Source: Phorcus lineatus
Lineage: Eukaryota > Mollusca > Gastropoda > Trochida > Trochidae
Assembly: GCA_921293015.1 (NCBI GenBank)
Contig: OV121092.1
Span: 10,484,001 to 10,548,000, forward strand
DNA: 64,000 bases
Direction of reading: 5' to 3'
Positions within the stretch are counted from its first letter, which is position 1, and each line of letters begins with the position of its first letter. Both the position numbers and the translations under genes were made by a program. This document shows, in pieces, positions 44,820 through 56,068 of the stretch. A model generated the notes under the pieces. It saw nothing but the letters and a program-made list of their open reading frames with translations. It ran no database searches and was not told the DNA's origin.

Positions 44820-47629
44820 ATTTATCAAAGCAGAAATCGCATTCTCCAAATATTCCGTGTCCATTTTTTAACAACTGAACAGTAGTTCGTACTCATAGAA
44901 CCATGTCAACAAGATATTCAAAAAAGCAGTGAATAAATAGAATAATGTTGAGGGAAGACAACAAGGTAATATATAAGTACTGGCTATGTAGAAGAAAACA
45001 ACGCCGTATAATCAAACAAAGCTGCGAAAAACATTGCAATAACATTTCTCAACAAAACTCGAGAACAAAGCTCTGGTGCCACTTCCACTAATAGATCTAA
45101 GTATGAGCGTGAGCTAGTTTTTACACTCTAACGACTGATCGTACGGCTAAGTTATATTAGGGTATTGGTCCCTGATACATGAGATGTGAATGTCTCATTT
45201 AATTGTTAATTTGTTGTGGAGGCACTCGGTACTTTGATGCACAACAGTTTCCATGAGCTAATTAGGAGATAAACGAACCTACTGTGTGAAAATCAGAGAC
45301 ATGTTATACTGGACTGATAGCGGGTAAATTTTGTGTTACTGCATTTCGAGAATATTATTTATGTATGGCTATGGTGTAATCACCTGAGAAATCCATTTTT
45401 GAGTGAATTGAATTCTCCATCTCTTAGGTCCATGTCATAAATTTCCGAAAAATCAACGATTTCAAACATGCCAAAATCATCGTAAAAATTATTGCTTACA
45501 TCTGCCATGTTGACACAGCTGGCGGAAGAAGTGTCGTTCTAAAAACACACGAGTCAATGCGCTGTGAAGGGGCCATAAAATCAGAGAAGGTTCAATCCAT
45601 AATTGATCACGTTTGATTTTTCTGGGGAACCAATAAGAATCGAGTATCCAGCACTTACATGGTAGAATTGTACTTACCCTCCTTAAATGTGGTTTATGTT
45701 GAGCGGGGATCTAAGTTCTCGTGATGTATATGTTGCTGCATTAAACTTAGTTGATGAAATAATGCCCAAGTGGCGCTAAAAATAACTTACTCACTCATTT
45801 GATGAAATAAGTATGTTCCTTAAAGGTTTAATTTAATCAATTATACACAAAATTGCCAATTTAGAATTTATCCCCGTTTCAGAAATACAGACATGTAATC
45901 GTGTCATTATTTTAATCATGATCACACAAAGTGCAATATTTATCAATTTACGTAAAGTGTTAAATACATTAGTATAAGAACCATGTTATTTATCAACTGT
46001 CATAATGAATTTATTATTAAAACTTGGTAATGCTTGTGTCCGTTTAAAGGTGTTACTTGTAAGGGGATGTAATTATTTAATTTATGAATTGAAATAAAAA
46101 ATTACAGACACAAATATTTAAGAAAGGTTACATTTGAGAAATCAAACAATTTGATAATATATCTTCAGATATGACTTGCCAAACATCTTGGAAACTATCA
46201 AGCTGTTGATAAGGGTCTTTGGCTACGGGTTTTCAAATATATAATTATTATTATTAAAGTAACAATTAAAATGCATTATGTAAGTAAATATAAACCTTAG
46301 ATAGGTGTTGCGATTGGAAATACATGACTTTTGTCATTAAAAAGAATAGCAAGAGGGATCAAGCCCCACTTCAAAATAAATGTATGTGTGGTATTATCTG
46401 TAGGTACAACAAAATCATAGGCAAAATATTCAACCATAGTTCGAAATTAGCGTACTATGTCGGCCGAACAAAGTAAAGAGTAAAACGAAAGGAGACTAAA
46501 AATATATCCCTGCCGAACTCCAACTGCGCAGTAAAAGGGATTGTTTTAGCCTATGGTCGTCATAAACTTTATCAAACTAGACTGAACAGTCGTTAATGAA
46601 GCAGCAAAATGTTTTCGTCATATGTTTGAATTAAATTTGTATCATTACTCAGCCAGAGTTTTATACATGTAGACACTTGGCCTATACATTTATCATTATT
46701 TTGAGGAATGCATCATTTATTTCAAATCAGAGGACGCATGCGAAGAGAGCACAAACAAGCCTATCTAGATGTTTCGTTTTGTTTAAAATAAACAAGTTCA
46801 TCCTAAAACCTCCAATTCAAAATTCAATAAATATCCAGTTGCCTACTTTTGTTATATGCGTTGTCTCATTTTTCACAATCGGTCCAGTTAACAACTGAAC
46901 TAAGGAATGATGACCAAATCCGTTAATATGATAATGTGATTATTTGATAGATTGTTCACGTAAAAATGTTATTCATAGTGGTAGTGCAGTAGGTTATAAG
47001 CATTCTGTTTTCGAGTTAAAGTTAAAACTGCCACAATTTTATTTTTAAAACAAAAAGTGGCTCTAAGGGGGTACATACACAAATTGAAAAAGGTATTAAA
47101 ACGCTTTTTTATATTGTCATGTATGATTGCAAAAACCATGTGTTCTTTTAAATTTTCATACTCCAAACAGTTGATATTTCATGACTACTTGTACTTGCAC
47201 TTTGAAAATCTGATCTGTTCATACAAATACCAATAATCTTATTGTTGATTTTATCAAAATAAGATGTCACTCGTTGGTGTCAAATATGTCATATATGTTA
47301 TCAATCGTGTTATCTTATCAGGAAGCGCACATGGTTGCTGAAAAGAGTCAATTTAATGCTCATCGGTTCAGAAAGTGTTTTTTAAAACAGATCTAATGAA
47401 TATGAAAAGACCAAAATGGATTGATAATGTAACATCGGTTAATTAAGTAGTCTTGTATGCAGGAGATTTTCGTATTTACATTGATAACTTTGACCATTAG
47501 TAGCATCTCTCGCCTCTTCTTCGATGACAGAGTAAAAAAGTGAATGAAACATGAACAAAAATATTCAAATAAATTATATACCTATAAGAGATGCTCTGCC
47601 AATATCGGAAGTTGAAACCGTAGGGCTAC
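44820..47629. other. AT-rich intergenic stretch
   Basis: No firm gene. A SINE-tail-like fragment (GCCCAAGTGGCGCTAAAA, then ACTCACTCA) lies at about 45762-45799. A possible small first exon at 45508-45384 is listed separately. Other open frames are short and unrecognised. Confidence 0.4.
45384..45508 (-). CDS. Possible orphan first exon, acidic peptide
   Basis: Minus-strand ATG in good context (CAACATGGCAG) followed by 41 codons (MADVSNNFYDDFGMFEIVDF and on), ending at CAG|GTGATT in phase 2. If not spliced there, it stops almost at once. The composition (Asp/Glu/Phe-rich N-terminus) is like first exons of domesticated transposases, but no partner exon is seen downstream. Speculative. Confidence 0.2.
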
Positions 47630-47861
47630 AATTAATAATATTCGTTAAATGCCTCATGCCAATGCTAGACTACAAAATCAAGCACGCAATTAATAATATT
47701 CGTTAAATGCCTCATGCCAATGCTAGACTACAAAATCAAGCACGCAATTAATAATATTCGTTAAATGCCTCATGCCAATGCTAGACTACAAAATCAAGCA
47801 CGCAATTAATAATATTCGTTAAATGCCTCATGCCAATGCTAGACTACAAAATCAAACACGC
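47630..47861. repeat. 58-bp minisatellite, four copies
   Basis: Unit beginning AATTAATAATATTCGTTAAA and ending AATCAAGCACGC, four near-perfect copies. The last ends AATCAAACACGC. Confidence 0.96.
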
Positions 47862-47942
47862 ATACCAGATAAGCCATTCCCGCCATCACACCAAGAGTTG
47901 CCATGCATCTTGTCCCTGGTTCGGATACATCGGCTCCTACTG

Positions 47943-48385
47943 TGATGATTTTACGGCCCCTTCAGTCACAGGTATGGGGTGAGAGTTTTACTCACTGCAC
48001 CCACAAGTCCCGTGACACGAGGGGGCCCTCGGCGTTCCTCCCCCTCCGCTAAGCACCCGGGGGTGATTGCACGGTCGCTGTGGGGTGAGGGCGCCTTGAG
48101 CCGGGTGTGACAAGTCACGAGTTGTTTGGAGCGTTAGAAGACACTCCAAGAACGAAGTAAGCGTTATTTGTAAAGTCCGTCATAGTTTGTGGGTGAGCCG
48201 ATCATTTCCATTGTTCCGTCCATTTTGAGTCCGCCCCGAGAGTCCACTGGTTGCAGACGCTCAGTTTAGTGTAGCGAGACTGAAGTGGTGTAATGGCTGT
48301 CCTATATTTATAGCCGGCTGTTTCTCGACTCAGCAAATTACAGGGAAAAGTCACGTGACCAGTTCGAAACTGCGGTTAACCTCCA
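47943..48385 (-). ncRNA. TATA-led structured transcription unit, copy A
   Basis: Read on the minus strand: a promoter with GGTTAACC, an E-box (CACGTG) and GCTGAGTCG, a TATA box (TATAAATA, 48312-48305), then TTCAGTCTCGCTACAC as likely start region. A short open frame of 19 codons follows at 48223-48164, then a GC-rich block of about 160 bp ending CGTAAAATCATC. The block can fold: GAGGGGG/CCCCCTC and GTCACGGG/CCTGTGAC stems. It is homologous to 50820-51255 over its whole length and to 54602-54761 over the block. Whether it is an RNA gene or a fragment of a gene with a short leader peptide is undecided. Confidence 0.4.
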
Positions 48386-49307
48386 AGCTCATGCTATAAT
48401 GTCCTTTCTATGACCTGATAACAATAACAGGATTATTTTTTTGTGATGTTTTGGCGATAAACGTTTTGCCCTTTTAATTGGACGAATGATTTTTTTTTCG
48501 AAGTATTGACGGATACAAAATTTCAGTTATTTTCAAAATGATTCAAAAGAGTAAATTTAAACTGGCCGTATGGAGAGATCAAATGATTGCTATATAAACA
48601 TGTGTTTTGTTGGTAATGTATGAAATTATCTTGCTGAATATGGGATTCGGGACAGTTATCCGCGGTAATGTAATGGCTTACCATGGTAATCGATTGGTAG
48701 GCCTACGTATTATGGTACCTATTGAGTAAGATTAGTGAAAGTTTTGTGTGTCGACATATTGGTAAAAAGATATGGAAGTCAATAATCAGCAGAAAAAGTC
48801 TGGAAGGGTGTAAGCCTGGTATCAATACCGGACAAAATAAGTTATGGTTATTGTCAATTTAATGATTGAGATTTTATCAGGTGACCAATGTGTAGAAATG
48901 TCATTGTTGATCATTTAAGAATTTTCACATATCCCACACTATTGTTATCCAGTATTCACTGTCGAAACGGACTCTCAACGGGTATATACGTGGGAAACTG
49001 TAAAAAAAATCATCAAAATATCGTATTTGATTAATAAAATAAAGAACAACTACACTAATGAACGGGGAGATGGTTTCAAGTGACACAGAGTATGTTTCAA
49101 AATTTTACGCGTTGCTTATTTTTTTACCAATATACCATGTGTTCTATGTAAAGTTCAAATCATGGTGAAAAAATTATATTTTCATCACTTAAATGCAAAA
49201 ATTAGTATGTTTACTTGTTTTCTATAATAATCGACAAACGGCAATATATATAGTAACGTTACGAGTTTGAAATTCTACGTTTATATTATGTACTTCTTAT
49301 GATATAT
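48386..49307. other. AT-rich stretch
   Basis: No gene or repeat is recognised between the TATA-led unit and the 37-bp array. It lies within the presumed shared upstream region of units A and B. Confidence 0.4.
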
Positions 49308-49938
49308 GCTTAACACTTACATAGCATATTTGTCGTTGTTGTCAGCTTAACACTTACATAGCATATTTGTCGTTGTTGTCAGCTTAACACTTACATAGCA
49401 TATTTGTCGTTGTTGTCAGCTTAACACTTACATAGCATATTTGTCGTTGTTGTCAGCTTAACACTTGCATAGCATATTTGTCGTTGTTGTCAGCTTAACA
49501 CTTGCATAGCATATTTGTCGTTGTTGTCAGCTTAACACTTACATAGCATATTTGTCGTTGTTGTCAGCTTAACACTTACATAGCATATTTGTCGTTGTTG
49601 TCAGCTTAACACTTACATAGCATATTTGTCGTTGTTGTCAGCTTAACACTTACATAGCATATTTGTCGTTGTTGTCAGCTTAACACTTACATAGCATATT
49701 TGTCGTTGTTGTCAGCTTAACACTTACATAGCATATTTGTCGTTGTTGTCAGCTTAACACTTACATAGCATATTTGTCGTTGTTGTCAGCTTAACACTTA
49801 CATAGCATATTTGTCGTTGTTGTCAGCTTAACACTTACATAGCATATTTGTCGTTGTTGTCAGCTTAACACTTACATAGCATATTTGTCGTTGTTGTCAG
49901 CTTAACACTTACATAGCATATTTGTCGTTGTTGTCAGC
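49308..49938. repeat. 37-bp minisatellite, about 17 copies
   Basis: Unit GCTTAACACTTACATAGCAT plus ATTTGTCGTTGTTGTCA, nearly invariant; two units have TTGCATAG. It ends directly against a fragment related to the TTAA MITE (about 49947-50110). There are no spacers, so it is not a CRISPR array. Confidence 0.97.
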
Positions 49939-49946
49939 TGTAGAAC

Positions 49947-50115
49947 ATTTTCAGAAATTACGTTTTAGTCACTGACGCGCGCCACTGTCCCGTTTTCGAT
50001 CACAATTTTAAGCTGTTTATTCTAAATATACAGAACTGCTAAGCATTAAAAGGGTAATTTCCCAAACACTAGTTCTCGATATAATAACACCGTTTTTAAA
50101 GTTTGACATATTTGA
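49947..50115. mobile_element. Diverged relative of the TTAA MITE
   Basis: Shares AAATTACGTTT and the GACGCGCGCCACTGTCC core with 52350-52813, but its ends are not recognisable. Confidence 0.5.
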
Positions 50116-50815
50116 AACGACAACACACTCTGCGCCCCTTTCACCTTATTGATGCGAATAGAACATGTACTATTTGTAAACAACTTGTTATTTGTGACGA
50201 GTATCAAATAGACTTATCATGTACATTTCTTGGAGAAGAAATAAGATCCTTCCCCTCTGTTTCCTAATTATCCACATATTCGTATTAACAAATTTTTCTC
50301 ATTAGTGAAATTTTATCATACCACGTTGTTATTCAAATTATCACATTTTGCTAAAACTTTTTTTTCCAAAAAGATAAACTGTATATCATGATTGACTGTA
50401 CGTTCTCTATATCATTTTGTATGATTCTAGACTAAAATTTAGTCTATGAAATATTTTAATAATTGACTGTTCCTTCATCTATATATTCTTTTCTTCGGGC
50501 TCCTAATTTCATATTCAGTCAATCTAGACTTGCTTAATGTGGACCTAGACTGTATTAAAGGCTTTTATTTAAATACACAGTCATGAAGCAGGACTAGTAT
50601 GATTCATACGAATACAATTATATTCTTTTCTATTCTGTTGCGTTCTGTTCTGACAACAATGAAATAGTCTACACACAAGTTGAATCTAAGGTTTCCGTGC
50701 TTAATAGCCTCAATAAGTACACAATTGTGTATTTCTAAACGGATTAACCTTATACTACAAGATCAAAGTTTGCTGAATGTAATCGAAGATAACAGACTAT
50801 ATTCGTTACTTTAGC
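50116..50815. other. AT-rich stretch upstream of TATA-led unit B
   Basis: No gene is recognised. Confidence 0.4.
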
Positions 50816-50819
50816 TGAG

Positions 50820-51255
50820 GTTAACCTCAGTTCCGTGCTTACCACGTGACTCTGCCTGCTGTAAACTGCTGAGTCGTCGGAAAAGCTGGTATAAGTAGAG
50901 ATCGACCTCATCGCCACTTCAGTCTCGCTACACCAAACCGAGCGTCTGCAACCAGCAGGCTCTCGGGGTGGACTCAAAATGGCCCCCTTCTCGGACGGAA
51001 ACTACGATGTTCGGCTTTCTCACAAACCATTACAATGCTTACTTCGTTCTTGGAATGTCTTCTAACTCTCCAAACAACTCGTGACTCGTCACACCCGGCT
51101 CAAGGCTTCCTCACCCCACAGCGACCGCGCAATCACCCCCGGGTGCTTAGCGGAGGGGGAGGAACGCCGAGGGCCCCCTCGTGTCACAGGACTTGTGGGT
51201 GAAGTGAGTAAACCTCTCACCCCATACCTGTGACTGAAGGGGCCGTAAAATCATC
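50820..51255 (+). ncRNA. TATA-led structured transcription unit, copy B
   Basis: Inverted counterpart of 47943-48385: GGTTAACC, CACGTG and GCTGAGTCG, then GGTATAAGTAGAG as TATA, CACTTCAGTCTCGCTACAC as start region and GACTCAAAATG with a 28-codon open frame (MAPFSDGNYDVRLSHK...). The GC-rich block follows, ending GCCGTAAAATCATC. The start codons of A and B fall in the same leader, but their short reading frames are unrelated, which argues against a conserved peptide. A and B are divergently oriented about 2.5 kb apart. Confidence 0.4.
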
Positions 51256-51648
51256 GCTTGAGGACCTCTGAGGATCGTATCGATATGCCTATGCTGGAGT
51301 TTCACTAACTATACCTATCTCTTGTTTAAGGTACTGTAGCCAGTTTTCTTTAAAAAATAGTAGGATCTCACGGGAAATAAATTTTACCACTTGCAAAAAA
51401 TATTTTAATCAGAATCAGGATTTCTAAAACGAACGTGCTGTCAAGCCGGGTTAAGGTACATCCACCCCTTTTACTCACGTGAATTAAAGGTCTTATTTTC
51501 GCTTGATACATGGCCCTATATCCTACAACTACGAACGGATAGTCGCGTATTAATAGTAATTAGATGTTTCGTCCTCTTAGTTATTATTTTAATTTTCACA
51601 GACTCATATTTGAAGAGAAAGCTGAAACAAATATACAGCAAAACCACA
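51256..51648. other. Downstream flank of TATA-led unit B
   Basis: AT-rich. An AATAAA occurs at about 51377, some 120 bp after the conserved block, and could serve as its poly(A) signal. Nothing else is recognised. Confidence 0.35.
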
Positions 51649-51778
51649 GGCGCCAGACTGAATTTACAATATCATGTAAGTATATGTATATGTAACAATA
51701 TCCTGTAAATATATGTACCTATATATATAGCTACATGTGCATATACTAACATGATATTGTAAATTCAGAGTCTGGCGC
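51649..51778. repeat. Fold-back inverted repeat
   Basis: GCGCCAGACT and GAATTTACAATATCATGT on the left have their complements on the right (ACATGATATTGTAAATTC, then AGTCTGGCGC), with a 2-bp insertion in the right arm and a TA-rich centre. It is probably a small fold-back element; no target duplication is evident. Confidence 0.85.
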
Positions 51779-52345
51779 ATATGAGTAAAATGTGCCACAG
51801 TACCTGTAAAGATTCGACACAGCTCATAATATAAGTTATTACACAATGTTGTTATTGAATACATAAACAATCACACGCACCCACATAATCAAGCATACTA
51901 ATATTTTATATTCCTTTTCTAGTAGTTCATAAACTTGGGTAAACAGAATTTCTGCACTGTGGCAATTTATTTGGATAAATTAAACAACAACTCACTCACT
52001 CACTATTGATATTCTTATAGATATTTTATATCGCAAGGTATAATTATATACAGTTTTCATTATACTTTACAGGTAATGTATCTGTTATTCTTACACATGT
52101 AGCAAACGTTTTTGCCTTATTTCAACATAATTACAAATGAAATATTTCGGTCGGTTTGACCAAACATGTAAACATTATAATTTTAGATATCTAAACTTTT
52201 TTTTGGTACTTTTGACAGCTAAGAACTGTACCGCATTCTAATTTTTTACCTTCATTTATAGTCGTGCCAAAACATGGCATATATCTGACACGGGATATAG
52301 ACAAGAATTCAGTTTTTAAAACAAGCTGTGTTGTTGATCGTCCCA
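51779..52345. other. AT-rich spacer
   Basis: Contains a short ACTCACTCACTCACT run at about 51989-52004 (SINE-tail-like). No gene is recognised. Confidence 0.4.
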
Positions 52346-52349
52346 TTAA

Positions 52350-52813
52350 AGAGCCACTCCGTGATTTTCATAACATATTATTTACCTTTGATACGAACCT
52401 AAATTTCATATGTGGTGATATAAAATCAAAACATCTGAACTTTTCATGTCCAAAAGACATATCTTGACAAATACTGGTTTTCCATGAAAATCTAAAAACG
52501 GCCTTATAAATGCACAGAGGTGTAGATATTACGTCCAATATACATGGATACTTGTTATACAACCTAACAAACACTATCAACTCCTAACTGCCCTTCTGGC
52601 TGTTTTAGATAAGTCTCCAAAATTACGTTTGACTATTTGACGCGCGCCACTGTCCGGTTTTCGATCATAATTGCGACGTTTTACCTTCATATTGTCACTG
52701 TAAAAAAACCAATAAGCTTTAAAATGTGTCTTTTTGGTAACAGTCAATACTTCGCGATCAAATGACACATTACTTTTGGCATATATGACTCCAACAACTC
52801 GCGGAGTGGCTCT
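52350..52813. mobile_element. 464-bp MITE with TTAA target duplication
   Basis: Ends are AGAGCCACTCCG and CGGAGTGGCTCT, flanked on both sides by TTAA (52346-52349 and 52814-52817). TTAA targets are typical of piggyBac and Kolobok elements, so this is a non-autonomous member of such a group (inference). A truncated copy lies at 40987-41425 and diverged relatives at about 49947 and 55860. Open frames inside it are chance. Confidence 0.9.
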
Positions 52814-52817
52814 TTAA

Positions 52818-53166
52818 TTTAACTGGAAGATTTTATCAGTAACTACCGTATTTCTTCGAATACCCCGGGGTTCTATTTCACTCAGCACCCCCTTACTCCC
52901 CGGGTTGTAATCGAGGCCCGGGTTCTAATCGAGGCCGGGTTTTATTTTGTCAGACCTGAAATGGCACTACAAAATATATTGCAAGAGTGAGAAAGTGGCA
53001 TTCTATATCTCAAAACTTTCCATCTGGAAATCATACGAAGATTATTTAACGTTGAGAACACAACAACTCGGATACAATTGTACAATAGAGGTGTTAATAT
53101 CATTAAACCTGACAATCATTGGCCCGGGTTATATTCGGGACCCGGGTTATATTCGATGCAAAGCCC
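52818..53166. other. Spacer between MITEs
   Basis: Contains imperfect CCCCGGGTT-type repeats (CCCGGGTTCTAATCGAGGCC, GGCCCGGGTTATATTCG) at about 52865-53155. No gene is recognised. Confidence 0.4.
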
Positions 53167-53175
53167 ATTTAAACC

Positions 53176-53444
53176 CATTCTCTCCCAACAGAGGTAGCTC
53201 CGTCATTAATTTCTATACAACCTCTGTCTTAATACGAAGGTTTCTTGTGCACGAAATGTAGAACGCTGATTGGATGCAATCAAAGTTAGTTGTGCAATCA
53301 GCGACGCCGTTACAAAAGTTATCATTCAAATCACCTGACTTGGAGGTTGGCTAGGGGATAGTGCCGGAAGACCGAGAAACCTTCGAATTAAGACAGAGGT
53401 TGTATAGAAATTTATGACGGAGCAACCTCTGTTGGGAGAGAATG
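53176..53444. mobile_element. 269-bp MITE, 9-bp target duplication
   Basis: Terminal repeats start CATTCTCTCCCAACAGAGG and run about 70 bp (TAGCTCCGTCAT, TATACAACCTCTGTCT). The flanking ATTTAAACC is duplicated at 53167-53175 and 53445-53453. There is no coding capacity. Confidence 0.93.
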
Positions 53445-53536
53445 ATTTAAACCTCATGTCTTCTTTTATTGTCCATCCGTCAAAGTGTAAACACAATGTT
53501 ACTTTATGGTCATTTTTTCCAAAACGTGTGAACAAT

Positions 53537-53966
53537 CATTTTCTCCCAACAGAGGTAGCTCCGTCATAAATTCCTATACAACCTCTGTCTCTGAGATGCA
53601 GAATTATGATAAGATGCAATCAAAGCAAGTTGTGAAATCAGCAACGTCGTTTCAAATGTAATCATTCAAATCGCCTAAATTATTTCCGTGAGCTTTCCAA
53701 AAGCTAAACTTAATTCGAATAAGCACCTTGCAATTTGAGTCTTCGTTACAAAACACATACGCCGCATTTAGCGTTTGCATCATTGCATATAGGCCTGTGT
53801 GACAAAAAATATGTTATTCATGCATTCGGTGTTTTCATTGGCTAAAATAATGCAAAGTAATTTAGGTTGTGCCGCTAGGGAAGTGTCGGAAGCTCGAGAA
53901 GAGCTCTTACTATATCAGAGGCTGTATAGGAATTGATAACGGAGCTGCCTCTGTGGGGAGAGAATG
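53537..53966. mobile_element. 430-bp MITE of the same family, 9-bp target duplication
   Basis: The ends match those of 53176-53444 (CATTTTCTCCCAACAGAGG and GGGGAGAGAATG). The flanking GTGAACAAT is duplicated at 53528-53536 and 53967-53975. It has a longer interior than its neighbour. Confidence 0.93.
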
Positions 53967-54359
53967 GTGAACAATATTGCTTTTGTAAATGCACGTTTTA
54001 TTTTAATATTTAACCCGGGAAGAAGTAGAACATACAGCCGTTATCGTTATAGACGGATTGATATGCTATATGAATATGACTCTGTGCATGTGATCCTTTG
54101 TTGTCAGTGACGTCATTATCCTAAATAGGCGAGCTATATTTATCAGTCCATGTATGAGCACTATATATACTTCGCAGAGAGATTGGAAGAGAACGATTGA
54201 AAGTAAAAGGGTATTCTCGAGCAGTATATCAGCTGAAGCAGAAATATTTAATATATTTTGCACATGGAAATTGATAATCAGAGGTCTTAGTTGGTAAGCC
54301 GAGTTTTAACTGTTACCTTACAGGTGCAATTATTTTCAACACAATGAATGTTTATATTT

Positions 54360-54761
54360 TTCACTACCTATCTCCCCTGGTGTATATAAGCTAGGTCTGG
54401 TATATAAACTAAGCAGAGCGGAGACAAAACAACAGGGCTGCCATACCCACTGTGTAAGCAGGTGCGCTTATACAAGGCAAGCGCCTCTACTGCCGTCTAA
54501 AGGTTGTACTGAACTGTGCAATCGAACTGCTTATACTTCGTGTTCTGAATGGTTTCACCCATTCAAGGCTAGATGGCAGTATGACCTTCCATCCCCACCC
54601 CTGGCTCGAGGCTTTCTCACCCCACAGCGAACGTGCAATCACCCCCGGGTGCTTTACGGAGGGGGAGGAACGCCGAGGGCCCCCTCGTGCCACAGGACTT
54701 GTGGGTGAAGTGAATAAAACTCTCACCCCATACCTGTGACTGAAGGGGCCGTAAAATCATC
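54360..54761 (+). ncRNA. TATA-led structured block, copy C
   Basis: Only the GC-rich block (54602-54761) is shared with copies A and B, including CACCCCCGGGTGCTT, GGAGGGGGAGGAACGCCG and the end GGCCGTAAAATCATC. Upstream there are two TATA-like boxes (GTGTATATAAGC and GGTATATAAACTAAG, about 54380-54405), followed by an unrelated leader. The 8-bp stem has one mismatch here (GCCACAGG). Transcription is inferred from the TATA boxes only. Confidence 0.35.
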
Positions 54762-55859
54762 ACCTGAAGAACACAAATGGTGCAGTTGCTGTTGGTGTTA
54801 AGTGATATCTACTTCTCCTCAAAAAGCTTGAAGTGAGCTATTTCATTGATTTCATTATGATAATGGTCAGAGTGATGCTTTGCAAATTTTATGCAGTTCT
54901 TCTTGGGATAACCTATTTGGATATTTTGCACACAAGCTGTTACGATAGTTACGATAGCATGTGGTCTATATTTTCGGACATAAACTATTACGTCGATAAG
55001 ACGATGCATAGTTTGATGTGATGTAAAGATTAAACCTGCAATGATGAATTAACAAAAAGAAGGTTACTGTTATTTCAAAGTGAGAAAAAATGGGGATTTA
55101 ATAACTGCGGTGATGTTAAGGAAACGCTGAAGTTCGTTTGAAGAAACATTGTTTATGAAACCTCATTTAAACCAATCTATTTTAGCCCGCCAATTCGTGA
55201 ATAACATAACGAGATACGATATGGTTTTCATGAGATTTCAGTATTGTTCATGGTATGGGGAAGTCAATAGTTGCAGTCAATAGTTGTTTGGAGCTGTAAG
55301 CTAGACAAAGGTTTATCATCCAAACGTGTGTTCCGCATGAGATATCGCTAATGGGAGATCAAGCGATATTGTTTAGGATAAATAGTTTTGACAGTAGTTT
55401 TGAACAATGCCCTGCTATCGCCAATTCTAAGACATCACAATTGTTTTGCATCATCAAGTTAAGAAATCACAATTTTATGACGTTATAAACATGACGACGT
55501 CACAATGGAGCAACACCGCAATGGGATACACAGGGAAGGGCACTGTTCAGAAAAGTAAATTTTTCATGAATGAAATATTATTTCGGATGATGAATAGAAT
55601 GTGGATATATACATATAGTGTAGCTTTATATTGGTAGAAAATTAGAAAGAGTACAGCACCCCTTTTTCATATCATTTTCCCTCAAAGCAACGTATCGGAC
55701 CGTAGTCGAGAAATAACCCTCTTTCTATGCCAACATTATGGTATTTTCCCGTTTTCGATTGTAATAAATAACGCAAATATAAGTGTAAAGAAGTCGAAAT
55801 TCTGCTTCTCATTTACATGTATTTTAGTTGAATGGCCTATCAACACAACCAAACTATAT
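54762..55859. other. AT-rich intergenic stretch
   Basis: No gene or repeat is recognised. The open frames (up to 63 codons at 55446-55637) have no recognisable domain. Confidence 0.45.
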
Positions 55860-56068
55860 TTTTCGTTGAGTCTGTTTTATATAAGTTTCCAAAAAGACGT
55901 TTGAGTCATTGGCTCGCGCCTCTGTCCGGTTTTTTGTCATAAATTACGACTTTCACCTATTTATTACCACTATACTGAACTGATAAGCACATAAACGGTA
56001 ATTTTCAGAAAGAGGTTCTCCTAAGTTTGACTCTAAAAACATACTCTGTGCCTCTTTAAAGATCACTT
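55860..56068. mobile_element. Diverged relative of the TTAA MITE
   Basis: Shares the TTGGCTCGCGCCTCTGTCCG core and a TGCCTCTTTAA right end with the family. The left end is not defined. Confidence 0.45.

Noticed and set aside
47943-48100. Spliced-leader RNA gene on the plus strand (CACAG|GTATGG followed by stem-loops)
   Set aside because: The TATA box and start region are on the opposite strand, no Sm site is convincing, and trans-splicing is not established for molluscs.
51042-51255. Ornithine decarboxylase antizyme fragment with frameshift site
   Set aside because: A superficial GC-rich resemblance only; the frameshift heptamer and the conserved downstream protein are absent.
52264-52580. 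Open frames near 52.3-52.6 kb on both strands
   Set aside because: They lie in or across the TTAA MITE, and similar sequence recurs at 41 kb without keeping the frame.
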